Assembly: GCF_020382885.2 (NCBI RefSeq)
Contig: NC_058515.1
Coordinates: forward strand, 4,199,223-4,263,222
From: Scatophagus argus
Lineage: Eukaryota; Chordata; Actinopteri; Scatophagidae
Direction of reading: 5' to 3'
Length of the DNA stretch: 64,000 bases
Shown: piece by piece, positions 37,051 to 49,400 of the stretch
Numbering within the stretch: the first letter of the stretch is position 1
Layout of the letters: each line of letters begins with the position of its first letter
Notes under the pieces: model-generated
What the model was told of the DNA's origin: nothing
Database searches by the model: none
Seen by the model: the letters and a program-made list of their open reading frames with translations, nothing else
Translations under genes and position numbers: made by a program

Positions 37051-37887
37051 AACAAGTACCACCTAAGAGTCACATTTGGAAGATCATGAACTCATGATCA
37101 CTACTAAATTGCACTGCTTTAAGAGAATCACAATCTCAAACAGGTATTTTCTTTTTCTACTGAACATAATTTCTTATGCATGGGACATTTAAAATATGCC
37201 CCTTGATGACGCCTGTGTTTTGTTTTTTAGAACTCTTCCCCGTTAAGAAGCATAAGCATCTGTGATTGATATACAACCTCCCCACATCAATAGATTTAGC
37301 TATTAAAGGAACATGGCTCTGTGTTTAATAGTTCTTGATAACATTTTCTGTGGTGATTTTCCCTAAGGACTAAGTGTTGGTTTTGTTGGCTTGGATTTGA
37401 TTTTGGATTGCGCAGCTGGAGGACTCCACAATCTAGATTTTAGATGGATTGTAGAGATTGTGATATTTAATGTTCTTTTAATCCTGTTTCCAAACTTTAT
37501 TGACTATATCAATAGACCCAATCCTTGGGTGACAGATTGTAAAGAATGCGATGTGAGTCACAGATAGTGGCCTGGTGTGCCAAAAAAAGAACTAGTGTCG
37601 AGGCAATATTATGATTTAATGACGCAAATGAAAAAAAAAAGGTACTATTTCAAGTCTGGCTAGAGTCTAATTTAGAACATGGATTCTGACTGCAAATAAA
37701 TAGACTGCGATATTATTTTTTCTTTATTATTTTTGATGAGATTGCCCACCCCTTTTATTAACAGTTTTTTGGTTGCTGCAACAGTCTGTGGAATATTGTC
37801 AGCAGAGTGTGGATTGACATGACATGTTTAAGCAAACATGAATCCAAGCACACTACTTCCCAAGCACAGCTGGTCCTCAGGGTTTCT

Positions 37888-38065
37888 GGTAATCCATCCA
37901 TCCATTTTCTATATCGCATATTCATCAGGGTCACGGGGAAGCTGGTGCCTATTCCAGCTGACTATGGGCGGACTGGTTGCCAGTCAATCGCAGGGCCAAC
38001 ACACAAGACAGACAACCACACACTCTCACACTCACACCTAGGGGCAATGTAGAGTAGCCTGGTAA
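37888..38065 (-). repeat. Truncated Mermaid-like SINE
   Basis: It has the shared left part (ATCCATCCATCCATTTTCTA through the GGGCAATGTAGAGTAGCC phrase) and lacks the tRNA-like head. Confidence 0.7.
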
Positions 38066-39229
38066 TGTTACCTGTTAAAGGTACCATTTAATAAAATCCT
38101 TTTGAGGAACAACAAAAAAAAAAACACTGAGGTGGACTTCCCTCTGGAGCCTAATCACTGCTGGTGGTAAGTAGGAGTGACACTGACTATGTGGACGGGT
38201 AACTTGAAAATGGAGGATTTGATTGAAAATGGTCAGACATCACAGTCACAGTGGTGAAGGGGTGGACATGGGATGCAAATTTTCTCGGGGCTGAACAGAT
38301 AGCTGAATGACAGTGAAGAGCGAGAACACTTTTAAAGTTTGACAGCTTGCTAGCAATTGAATGTAGGCAGAATGTGACAGAGAGAGAGAAGAATGGCGTA
38401 GTGGAATAGTTTGCTTGTAATAGTCTGCGTAGAGTTCAGCCGTGTTGCTGCTGTGCATGAAAACGCTGCAGAGACTTCCTGTTTAAAACCACAAAGACAA
38501 AGAGAGCAGAGGGGCCGGTTCGAAAAACACATGACCAAAGTATAGCGAGCAGTTATCTTTGACCACAGAGGGACAAACAAAACAGCCTTACATCTATGAG
38601 TGTGAGAAGGACTATCACATTTACGATAACAACAGCCTAAGCCACACTTGTTGACTCTCGCTTCTGGACAGATGAGTTTGTGCGACATAAAAAAATCATG
38701 TGTAGGTGAATTTTGTTGTCAACCCCTCCGAGAGGGCTGGCTGGATGTTTTTAAGCACACCACCACACACTGAAGGTCTCATGCCTGTATCGAAAGTGCA
38801 CGATGTTCGCAATGCAAGACCGATTGCGTTCCGCTGATTCTGAGATAGTGTTGCTGAGAGGTTGGTGTGCTTTTCATTTTTAAAGATTTTGCTTTGTAAA
38901 ATAAAAAGGAATTTATTTCTTTATCAATGGGTACTTTGTTCACTTTGTTTTTATGTTCCTTTTGCTCTGGCCAGTACCTGATCCTAAAATCACCACAGAT
39001 TAGTTATGTATGGTAGTGTGTTTTTTGACTAGGTGTAGCGAGAGTGGAAATATTGAACCTCAGTGACAAACTGACTAACTGTAACTGTGGGAACATGCTT
39101 AACCCAGTATTATCCAATTAGAATAACTAGTTGTACTAGTTGTAAGCCTGTCTGTGCACCACTCAAGTTGCAGTCTGCATTCATATCTGTCAGAGGGCGA
39201 TCCAGATTGTGAGACTGGTTACTGTCCCA

Positions 39230-39530
39230 CACAGAGGCCAGACCTCAACCCCATCGAACACCTTTGGAGATGAACTGGAAAGAACATTGTGAACAAGGCT
39301 TTTTCATCCAACTTCAATGCCTGGCCTTACAAATGATCTCCTGCATGAAAGAGGGGAAAGAAAAGCAGACAGAAACACTTACAGAAATCCTTCCCAGAAG
39401 AGTGGAAACTCTTATAGCTGCAAATCTCTCTATCTATTTAGAATTTAATGTCAGTAAGGTTCCTGCTGGTGTAAATGTCAGTTGCCCCAGTCCATTTGTC
39501 CATATAGTGTACATGCTACCCATTCTCCCC
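39230..39530 (+). mobile_element. Tc1-like transposase relic
   Basis: RPDLNPIEHLWR is readable on the plus strand near 39,237-39,272, followed by a frame with SFSSNFNAW-type and SFPEEWKLL-type sequence, which is the end of a Tc1 transposase. Stops interrupt it, and no intact left end was seen. Confidence 0.75.
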
Positions 39531-40653
39531 AGGGGCAAACGTTTGTTAAAATTACTTTTTGTAGACAAGACTGCCTATGACTGATCATTCAGAAATGACT
39601 AAATGATCTTTCATGGAGACAAAACAGACTTTGGAAAGATTTATTTTCAAGAGGGCATCAGGATTCATTTAGAAAATTACATAATACAACATATACACAG
39701 TGAGTTACAATGAGCAAATAGATAAAACTCCCGAATCAACTGCTGTATCAATAAAGGAACACTGTAACTTTAATCATTGTTAAAGCACAAAATTAGAAGA
39801 AATATCTGAAATTTTTCATTGTCTAATGTTTGTGTTGTGAAAAGCAGTGATGAAATCATATACCACCAAATACCCATCACACCCCTCATCACCACCGCCT
39901 GTCCTGCTCCCGTTACAGAGCTCCTGTTTTTTTTACTGACTTTAAAAGACACATAATACATGTATAATAGCCTCTTGGCAAAACTCACACTGATCAGATA
40001 CCATCTTTCCTTCATCAGAAGACATTTTTAATTTAATTAAACACTGGCTGTGTGACCCCCTGAACTTTCATTTTAATGTTCAAATTGTTGTGATTATTAC
40101 ATTATTCTTACAGCCATTTTGCCCACCACCTTGGCACATTTTTTTTTTCTTTCACTTCACCCTGAAGTCTATAGTCTAAATTCCTGCTTTATTTTAATGA
40201 CAAAATGCTGCCAGCTTTTAGTTTTTCTTATCATCTGCACAGCATGTTTTCTGCATCTGGGCCCCAGTGCTTGTATCACAAAGTTCTGCAACACCAGTTT
40301 CGCTACAAGATGCTATGGTCTGCAAGCTGCAGACCGGTCTTCCTGTGCTGAAGCTATGCTGGGCCTTGATTTTCCACTGATGGAAACTTGCTGAATATGC
40401 TGTGGTTCACATCACCTTCACCGCAGGTGTGACAAGTAGACTGTTAGAAGCGGCCAAGTGATAAAAACGTGCTGAGGTTTCGGACAGGAATGATATTTAT
40501 AACATCATAGGGGATTGATTGAATTGCCTGAATTTGTATCCAGTGTTATATACAGATGCACGAACACATGCACATATTATTTATGCATTTTTATATATTT
40601 AGTCATGTCATTTTCTTGCAAGTGATAGAAGCAGTTAGAAGCAAAGGCAAAGT

Positions 40654-42131
40654 TCAGTGTTTTCTATTCTTTACTCTAGAGTACACGCAAATGCTCTCCT
40701 CGCGTGCCTCTGGTCGATGTCGTTTGCTGGTTCCGCTCATTTTCAGAGCAGCGTAATGGATGACATCTGCATCTTGGCTCTGGTAATAACAAAATTGCAA
40801 AGGAAAAATGTTTGAGAAGTACTAGAAGTAAAAATATAACAGCTGTTATTAAAATCTTATTTATGCATTCGATAGGTTTTCTATCATGAAGTTATTTCAC
40901 CTACCATATTGTCAGAAGATGTCAAATTAGAGACAGTTCCTGTAAATCAAAGCAAATCCTGTAAATCCAATCAAGCTGGGTCACTACAGAAAAAAAATTC
41001 AAATCCTTTGTTCTGAAAATCTTACCTTTGCAAACAGAACATATCTGTTTATTCAACTTGGATATGGTGAAAGCCAAGACAAGAAGAAGAATAATAGAAA
41101 CTGCCAATGTCACACTCAGGCAGTGCACCAGGAGAGGGATGAGTCTGGTAAAATCTTGTCACATACAATCAAGACAAAATATATTTGATGTCCATTTTAC
41201 ATATTTACAAATATACAATAATCAGTTAATTTAAGTTTATTCTAACGTGCCATCCATATTAGGTATTAGTTATTATCACCTACCTGCAATCTCCACTTTC
41301 GTTCCATTTCCTAACACAATCTCCCCACAGGAGGCCAGAGCACAGTAGTACATTCCTGCATCGGACGAGTTCACTGACTTTATAGTGAGGTTTGATGTGC
41401 AGTTTTTTGCATGAGACTCTAAGTCATTCGTACACCATTGTGCACTGTGATACACAATTGCAGGCTGAGCTGCACCATGTCTGAACCAGTACAGACTCTG
41501 CTCCCCTACACATTTTTCAGCGTAACTTGTACAGCTTAAAATTGCAGGGTCTCCCAACTGAAGTGTCTCCAACACTGGCTGATGGACAACAGCATGGGTG
41601 TTGGACAGCGATGATTTGACATGAAGGAAAGCACCTTGTCCAAATTCAACTGTATTTAACTGTAAAATTCCACAGTAATATGTTGCTGAATCTGACAGCT
41701 GCACATGTGAGATTATTAGATTGTTGAAGTTTTCTTCAAATTCCACCCGAAACCTTTCTTTATATTGGGGGAAGATGGAAGCTTTTGTGCTGTACTTCAT
41801 CCGAGATGACACAATGAGAGGTTTGCCCCCCAAGCTTTGCTGGTACCAGAAGAAGAAAGTTACAGAGTCATCTTGGCATAAGCATTTCAGAGTCACAGTC
41901 TCCCCAACTTCAGCTGTTATGACCTTGCTGTCCTGAATTATATCTAGGTTTTTGTCAGCAGCTGGCACCTGACCTGCACAGAAATACATAAAATTCCATT
42001 ATTCATTTTTTTTAAAAACCTCTTTCTTCTCACTCACAATTATATTCATGCACATAAAAACAGCGACAAAAGCATTAAAAATACTCACAGATTTCACAGA
42101 GGAGCACAAAAAAAATACGAAGTGACATCAT
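40654..42131 (-). CDS. nitr: Novel immune-type receptor 7 (inhibitory type, most divergent)
   Basis: Exons on the minus strand: leader 42,089-42,131 (MMSLRIFFVLLCEI), V/I 41,284-41,973, transmembrane 41,026-41,154, linker 40,905-40,939 and tail 40,654-40,779. The product is 340 aa. Two choices keep the frame: a weak AAG acceptor for the transmembrane exon, since the nearer CAG at 41,143 leads to a stop, and a GTAGGT donor for the linker. The V domain has LKCLCQD, FFWYQQ, SATYYCGI and an intact J-type FGQGAFLHV. The I domain has six cysteines with SLYWFR and VLGNGTKVEI. The helix HCLSVTLAVSIILLLVLAFT has no acidic or basic residue. The tail has the ITIM IHYAAL and CVYSRV. Confidence 0.85.
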
Positions 42132-42177
42132 CCTTGAACTCTGCCGGCAGTATCTGTATGTCAATGGACCACACAAC

Positions 42178-42211
42178 TCTTATAGGCGACGGATGCCGTT
42201 TATGATTGGCT
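42178..42211 (-). promoter_or_regulatory. CCAAT and TATA boxes of NITR 7
   Basis: Minus-strand CTTAGCCAATCATAA (CCAAT core at 42,205-42,209) is followed about 25 bp downstream by CTATAAG at 42,178-42,184, about 50 bp before the start codon. The same CCAAT element occurs in the other six NITR genes, but a clear TATA box was seen only here. Confidence 0.65.
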
Positions 42212-45200
42212 AAGCTGACTGGTTCAGAATCAGACTAGCAATTTGCTCTTTGTCAAAAGCAGTCTGATCAGGTGACCCAAGGTGAAATTGAGGTTGATTG
42301 AGTGTTTTTGGTTCAATGACAGGACGGTAGGAAAGGTAGGTGTGAAAACATGTTTTTATACCATGAAAGGAAATGCTCCATTTCTGAATTGTGGCTCTGA
42401 AAGCTGTATTGTTCTCCTCATCGTGCACAGTGCTTTGTGTTGTTTTTATTTTTTAACTTTGGAAATACATGCTATTTTCTCTGTCATGGCACAAGTTTGT
42501 TAAATTTCAATGTCCTTTTTGTGTGTGTGTGTTTACTTTTCCTTAATGGGCCAACAACCCATGTACACGTCAGAGGTTCTCAAAGTAAAAACCATATTTT
42601 TGTTCTTCTTTTGATGTTTTTCATAGTGACTTACAACTAAACTAGTGTTGCATTACTGCCCTCAACTGTTCAGTTTTTCTTTACTAAAAGAGATCTCTAG
42701 ATGAGGAACTACAGGAGCCTACCAAGATGCTCACTCTGCTCTAATTGTGCTTTGCATTACACTCTCAAAGTGGAAGTTGACTGGCTTGTTAACCAAGCTT
42801 AATGACACAAGCATCTTCCATTCCATGTTAACTTTTGTTCATGTTATTTTAATAGCTGATGAGTCACACTGCTGTGCTTGTCCCATCCACTGACATATAT
42901 AAAGATGGACTATGTGTCTGTACTTCCTCCCACTGGACAAAAGTGAAATATGAAATGAAATGAAATATTCCATATGCGAGCCCTCTATGACAGGATACAT
43001 GATTTGAAGCCAGAGTTTGTACAGTAGTGACTAAGCAGTGGGGTTGTGGTATCAAATTCCTGCCTACACACCCATCCGCCCCAATCATGGTTTCACCCCC
43101 TTGGATCTATGACATGTACTGGTGCCAGCCACCAGAGGGCGATCAAGATATCTCAGCTTCACTTTTGGAGAGCTCTCAGGCTCTGTCAGTGGTTCCACCA
43201 TTAGAAAGAAGTGGGGCTACCAATGTTACAGGCCTCTTTGTCATAGGTCTAAAAGTAATTTTGACAACTGACAACTGTCAGACTTACAGCAAAAATAAAC
43301 TCAGATTCTGTGGTGGCTTTATAGCACAGCTGATATGATTTTCTGCGAGTTCATTCTACTGTCATGTATATTTTGCTTTGTCATAACATTGGAGAAAAAA
43401 ATAGAGGTTAAGTGATTTATAATCATTTTGTAATGCATACTGTTTTGGACTGACAGATATATTTATTTGCCTCCCAGACAGTTGTTGGTTTCACTTTTAC
43501 TTCAACATGGTGAAATCATCTTGCACTTCTCAGAATCACATCACATTAAGCATGAGTATGGTAGCATGGTAGGCGTTACAGAGCTCTGTATGCCAAGACC
43601 ACCAGACACAAAAACAGTTTCTTCCCCCAGGCTGTCTCCCTGATCTCCCCGTAATCCACCTGCCATTGTGTGAACCATCACACTGTTTGCACTACATCAT
43701 TCCACTGTTTGCACTACATGTATATATATATATATATATATTGTATTGTAAATACTTTATTCTTAATTTTTATTATTATTATTGCTGTTTTGTATTTTGT
43801 ATGGTGCACAGGACAGAGAAAAAAATCCGGAGTCAAATTCCTTGTATGGTCACACACACTTGGCAAATAAAGCTGATTCTGATTCTGATTCTGATTCTGA
43901 TTCTGATTCTGATTCTGAGTTAATCCACCACAGAGGATAGAAAGCTTGATTTTCATTCTGTCAGTGTTACATACTTTGTTTTCCATCACTTTTTAAATTT
44001 TTTTTGTCTGATAATGCAGCTCAAAAATTAAAAAAAAAAACATATTTGGATCTACAATACAAACAGCAAATTTTAGATGTTTGTCAAATTTCCTCAGCCT
44101 TACTTATTCGTAAGAACTGTCAAGTCATTCAGCCGACCTTTGCCAAGCAGAGTCTACGTGTGACTCAAGCATATCTTTTGATGTTTGTGGTCTGCATTCA
44201 CACACTAAATCTGTCTTAAAAGCTCTGTGGTTGTTCAAAGTTGTGCAAAATGAAAATATGACAGCATAATAGTCATAAGATAAAATGGGAACAGATTGAC
44301 CCATTCATCTTTTAAGAGAAAATGAAAAAAAAAAAAAAGGACAATGAAAAGGGGAAGCATTGCTGCACATCAGAAGCTTACTTACTTAAGTTTACTTAAA
44401 GAACTTCCTCAAAATGTGTGAGCGGAGGACTCTTTTTGCTCAGGTCATTTGCTGCAAGTTTGACTTATTTCAGAAGGTGCCATTTTATTAGTCACTTCAA
44501 CTTACACCAAGCTTTATTTAGAGACATAACAGACAAGAGACACTTTATCATGCATTCATGAGACCAAATATGCTCATAGGTCTTTTCACTGTCTCATAGG
44601 GCCACACACAGCTGCTGCTTGACAAATATAGAAAGTTGTCATTCAGAGCTGATTTTGTGGATGACCGATTAAAATTAAAATTTTGTCTGGCTGAGTTTAA
44701 TTGGTCAATTTAGAACATTCATAAATAAAAATACATTTCAAAATTGAATGATAAGCTCTTAATGGCATATTTTTTTCATGACCTGACTGTTAATATCCAA
44801 ACCTCATATGATTTCAGACTTCAGATTCCAATATCACAGTGCAGTGCATGCTATTTTATTATTTGTTTTATATACATTTTTGAATTCTAAGAATTTTTTG
44901 AGACATCAGATTTTAGATTTCCTGTGCAAGCTGCTACTGTGGTTTACTACACTAGACTTGGATTACTATTTATCTCATCTCACCCCCACAAATCAGATTT
45001 CTTCTTCTTGCACAAATGATGCGCAAAATGAAATATTTTGATAGTGCTTTTGTATCAAAATGTGGCTGTAATACCACCAGTAGGTGCATGATGTTTTTCT
45101 GGTTTAGACTACAAAGAAGCTGTTGTTAAATGGAGCAGAAGCACTTGACTTGGCCACCAATGCTTCTTGTGGCACTGCTGGATTTTTTTTTTTTTCTTTT

Positions 45201-46439
45201 CACTTTTCTTTTGGCATTACAAAGTAAATCAGGTCAGTTTGGGTTGACTCTACTCTCTTTGTACATTCTCCCTCTTCAGATAAACCTCTCTCTTTGTACA
45301 AGTTCAAAGTTCTTGATATTTGATCAAAGAGAGTATGAGAGTACAGTGAGAGTGAGAGTATTTTAGTTGCTTGGGTTTCACCAGCTTTTTTCTATGTATC
45401 AAAAATATGAACATGGGGACAAACCTTGAATTATCTACAATTAAAAATAAAACATAAAACCTACAATAACCTTGTCATAGTGCTCCTTCTCATCATTCCG
45501 TGTGTCTGATGTAACAGCTTCAAGTCAGCTTTATCAGGTGTCGCTTTCAAGTGTTTTTTAGGTGTAACTTTGTGTAGCGGGTTATTCATTTGTCAACACG
45601 TTATATATACATGGGGATGAAAAATGAAAGAGCAGAGGTGTAATGGTGAAGCAACTGGGCCAAACAAACAGCATCTCAAACCACACTGACATCCTGTCAG
45701 AGGGGAGGACAGGCGAAACCGTCTTGTTGATCAGAACTCAGAAGCAAGGCTTTTTTTAAGTCAGTCGGCTACAGACTTGAAAACACACCACCCTTTCTAT
45801 GAGGGGAACAACTTACCACAAATTTCTCAACATTTTTTTTTTTTTTTTTTTTTTTTTTTGCCAGATGTGAGCATAATAAATGACCGAGAAGTTCAAAGGC
45901 AGACCTCAGTGAGGAAATTTAAATTCAGAATTTCTATATTTTTTGTATATTTTGTACTTGACTGTGCAAGTACATTTATCTAGAAGTCATAAAGCTGAGC
46001 ATCTCTTATTGTAAAGTGACATTAAAAGTTGCTGTCACCACACTGGCTCAGTGCACTGAGGCTATAAGGGTAGAGGAGAGTATTTAATGTCAGTTGACCA
46101 CAATAGTACCTCCCTCACTCTGTGGGTGGAACAAACAGGAAACACCTCACAAACTGTCTTTGAAATATTCAGATGTACTTGTGTGATAAAAAATGTGTCG
46201 ACTGTTCTATAAATCATGATGCGGTACTCATGCAGTTCTACGACAGGTGACCTGCTGCTCCCTCCTGACCAAGAACGTAATTGCACACAGCAATCTAAAC
46301 AGGGACAACCATGGCCGGATACTAAAGTGAAAGGATTAGTCATGATGAAAAGAACTTAGTCTGTAAATAATGATGTACAAAAATATCCTTAACTGTTTTC
46401 TACTTAACATCTGACTTATAATGTTCACCAGGCTTATCT
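42212..46439. other. Gene-poor intergenic sequence
   Basis: No gene is supported. A common teleost repeat lies at about 42,880-43,190 (phrase GCCAGCCACCAGAGGGCGAT) and a LINE 3' end at 43,570-43,916. There is an imperfect TA tract at 43,719-43,741 and a run of 27 T at 45,833-45,859. The short open frames are AT-rich and resemble nothing recognised. Confidence 0.5.
43570..43916 (+). repeat. LINE 3' end with (GATTCT)n tail
   Basis: The left part encodes the end of a LINE ORF2 (sequence like PRPPDTKTVSSPRLSP in an open frame), then an untranslated part with CTTGGCAAATAAAGCTGATT, then seven exact GATTCT units at 43,875-43,916. This tail is typical of CR1/Rex1-type fish LINEs. The copy is 5'-truncated. 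Confidence 0.75.
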
Positions 46440-49400
46440 GCAACACGAATTGTGTATTCTTTATTTCTTTTCTTAGGCGAGGCAGGATAAGTTCACAAAT
46501 TAAAAACATTAAAAAAAACCCCAGAGGGATGGTATTTTTTGCCCTGTCACTATGAAAGCTGTAAACACTTAGAGTGAGAGTGCACCCTCAGCACTCTCTT
46601 TCACACACACCAAAAAAAGGGGAAGAAAGTGCTTGCTGCTTTATCTTTTGAACTATTACCATGTGCACAGTATGACTGAGATGTGATGAGATGATATGAT
46701 AGATTCCACAAAGGGGAAGTACCAGCAAGCTTCTGAGAACATTAAATGGTCAACTCTCCTGGGAGCCAGCAGATGTCATTGTAAACCTTGAACACAGAGC
46801 AGTCAATTCTCAAGGTTGTATTTGTATTTATATCCTTATATGTCTTCTTATGTTTCACCATGAGACAGCTTCGCTTGTTTCTATGTTTGGTAACTTCTGC
46901 TTAGCTTGCTTTCTTGTTTCTTGAGCTTTGGTTTTAGTATTGCACAAGGTTCAGTTTTCTTCTCCTCCTAACTAATACTGATGTTTCAGTATTTCATGTA
47001 GATAAAAACTCTTGGAAATTGGGAGTTCGTTCAGGCTTATTTAATCAGGAAATCTGACTTCAGTTAATCTTGTGCAATAATATAATTTGAAGTCAAACCA
47101 TCTTCTGATATGTTTTTACACGAATGCTGTGAACAAACAAAGACAAAACAAAATGAAAACCCCATCAAAAAAACAAAAACAGGTTAATTCAACCAAATTC
47201 TGCAAATGAAATTCAGGTCACTTGGTTCTGTGCATACTGGCATCCTTTGATGTTCATAATGCTGCCTAAAGTAATTTTGTTTGTGGTTTGGTAAAAGGTC
47301 ATCAGACACCTTTCTGATGTCAAAAAGACACAATTTTATGCTACACAAAATTTTAGTACCACATAAAACTCCATAAATTATAACTCTCATTTCTTTGCTC
47401 ATGGCTTGTGCTCTGAAACCAACTGATGAAAATATAATCTTTTCATGGAAGTGTGATGAATGCAATCACTTGAGTCTTGAGTATGAGTATCTTAGTTCTT
47501 TTTTCAGTGTCCAATGGTAGGCAGTGGTTTCAGAAAAGTGGCATCAGACTGAGAATATATCTCTATAATCCAGTGTAGATACAGTAGTAACACAGTTTGG
47601 GTTACATGAATGTCAATAAGTCAACATTTGATTTATCTGAACAGGGAGAATTAGGTGTTACACCTGCACAAAATTAATCCTGATATATAAAAAAGAATAA
47701 AAACAGAGCAAAGGAAACTATACAATTGTGTGTTCATAAGTATGCTTTATGTGCAGAAACAAAGTACCAATGGGGTGCTGAAGGAAGTTCAAATGGCTTC
47801 CGGTGTTGTAGTAAAGCTTTCATGTCTCTTAATTGGTTCACTGCCCTAAACACTGTCTCTAATCATACATGGTGGCTCTGTTGACACTGGAGCACTTATG
47901 AGAAAAAAGTTCAAAGATTTTGTGGCCATCAACAGGATTACAGTGCAATTGATCCAGAATTACATTCATCACATTGTGATCCATGTTATGACTGTTTAAA
48001 GCCACCCTAAACTGAATTCAGCACAGCCTCAAATGTGTGAAGCTTGCCCTGCATACAATACAGACTGCCTCCCTGACCTATTTCAGTATAAAGTACGAAG
48101 CATTTTCCCAAAAGAAAGCCATTCATCTACCACTGTAGGAAAGCAGACATCCCAGGCTTATAATGTGCACCAGGCTTATGTGCAGCACTGAATCATTTTT
48201 ACAAGTTGAGACATATTTACAACTGCCTTGCACCCAGTATTCAGTCTTTTAGATGGATTGTGTATTCTTTTTTCTTTTCTTAGGCAAGGCAGGATAATTT
48301 CAATTGTACAGCACATTTCAATAACAAGGCACAATCCTCACAATGGAGAAGCTGGAACTAATGAATATTTGACCTTATCAATAGACAAATTCGCTTAAAG
48401 AAGTTTATTGATTAACAAACTAGTTGCTGGTTAATTTTCTGATGCTTGACTAATCACAGAGTTGTTCTACCTCTCATCAGAATGATTTCAGGTTACAGGC
48501 GTTGATACGCAGCCCAATTAACACAGCAGTTGAGCATGTGATCAATCAAACGGCATCATATTCATTACATGCAACATGCAAAACATGCAACAGAGAGAAA
48601 ACACATAAAAGGTGGCTATTAAAGAGACAACCAGAATTTGAAATTCACTGAGAAAATGTCTTTTTTTAACATTAAAAAAAACCACAGAGGGATGGTATTT
48701 TTTGCCCTGTGACTATGAAAGCTGTAAACACTTAGACAGAGTGCATCCTCAGCACTCTTTCACACACACGCCCAAACACATACAGCACTGAGATGAAAAA
48801 AAACTGTCAGAAAGGGCTTGCTGCTTTATCTTTTGAACTATTACCATGTGCACAGTATGACTGAGATGTGATGAGATGATATGATAGATTCCACAAAGGG
48901 GAAGTACCAGAAAGCTTCTGAGAACATTAAATGGTCAACTCTCCTGGGAGCCAGCAGGTGTCATTGTAAACCTTGAACACAGAGCAGTCAATTCTCAAGG
49001 TTGTATTTGTATTTATATCCTCACAGTGGGTGAAAAAACAAAATATTCAGATGTTCTCAGAATTTATCCAAGGGATGTGTAATGCTAACGCTTTTTTAAA
49101 TCTAGTGATTTGAATTGTCTTCTTATGTTTCACCATGAGACAGCTTGACTTGTTTCTATGTTTGGTAACTTCTGCTTAGCTTGCTTTCTTGTTTCTTGAG
49201 CTTTGGTTTCAGTATTGCACAAAGTTCAGTTTTCTTCTCCTCCTAACTAATACTGATGTTTCAGTATTTCATGTAGATAAAAACTCTTGGAAATTGGGAT
49301 TTCATTCAGCTTTATTTAATCAGGAAATCTGACTTCAGTTAATCTTGTGCAGGAGAGTCACCACACACAGTAGGTAAGTGCTCAGGAAGAGTGAATGTCT

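Larger units (their letters stand above)
37051..40653. other. Intergenic sequence between NITR 6 and NITR 7
   Basis: No gene is supported. A 5'-truncated Mermaid-like SINE lies at about 37,888-38,065 and a Tc1-like relic at about 39,230-39,530. The rest is AT-rich sequence in which nothing was recognised. Confidence 0.5.

Noticed and set aside
36829-37062. Upstream in-frame start for NITR 6
   Set aside because: It would put about 30 polar residues before the signal peptide. The start at 36,967-36,969 matches the leader length of genes 1-5 and the usual 55-bp leader exon.
43875-43916. Seven regular GATTCT units considered as a CRISPR-like or regulatory array
   Set aside because: There are no spacers. 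The repeat is the ordinary tail of a 5'-truncated LINE.
43714-43989. Minus-strand frame with repeated Gln-Asn
   Set aside because: The run is just the translated GATTCT tail of a LINE, not a prion-like protein.
47184-47465. 93-aa minus-strand frame repeated at 50,715-50,933
   Set aside because: It is duplicated because the surrounding non-coding repeat is duplicated. The two frames differ in length, and there is no recognisable domain or start context.
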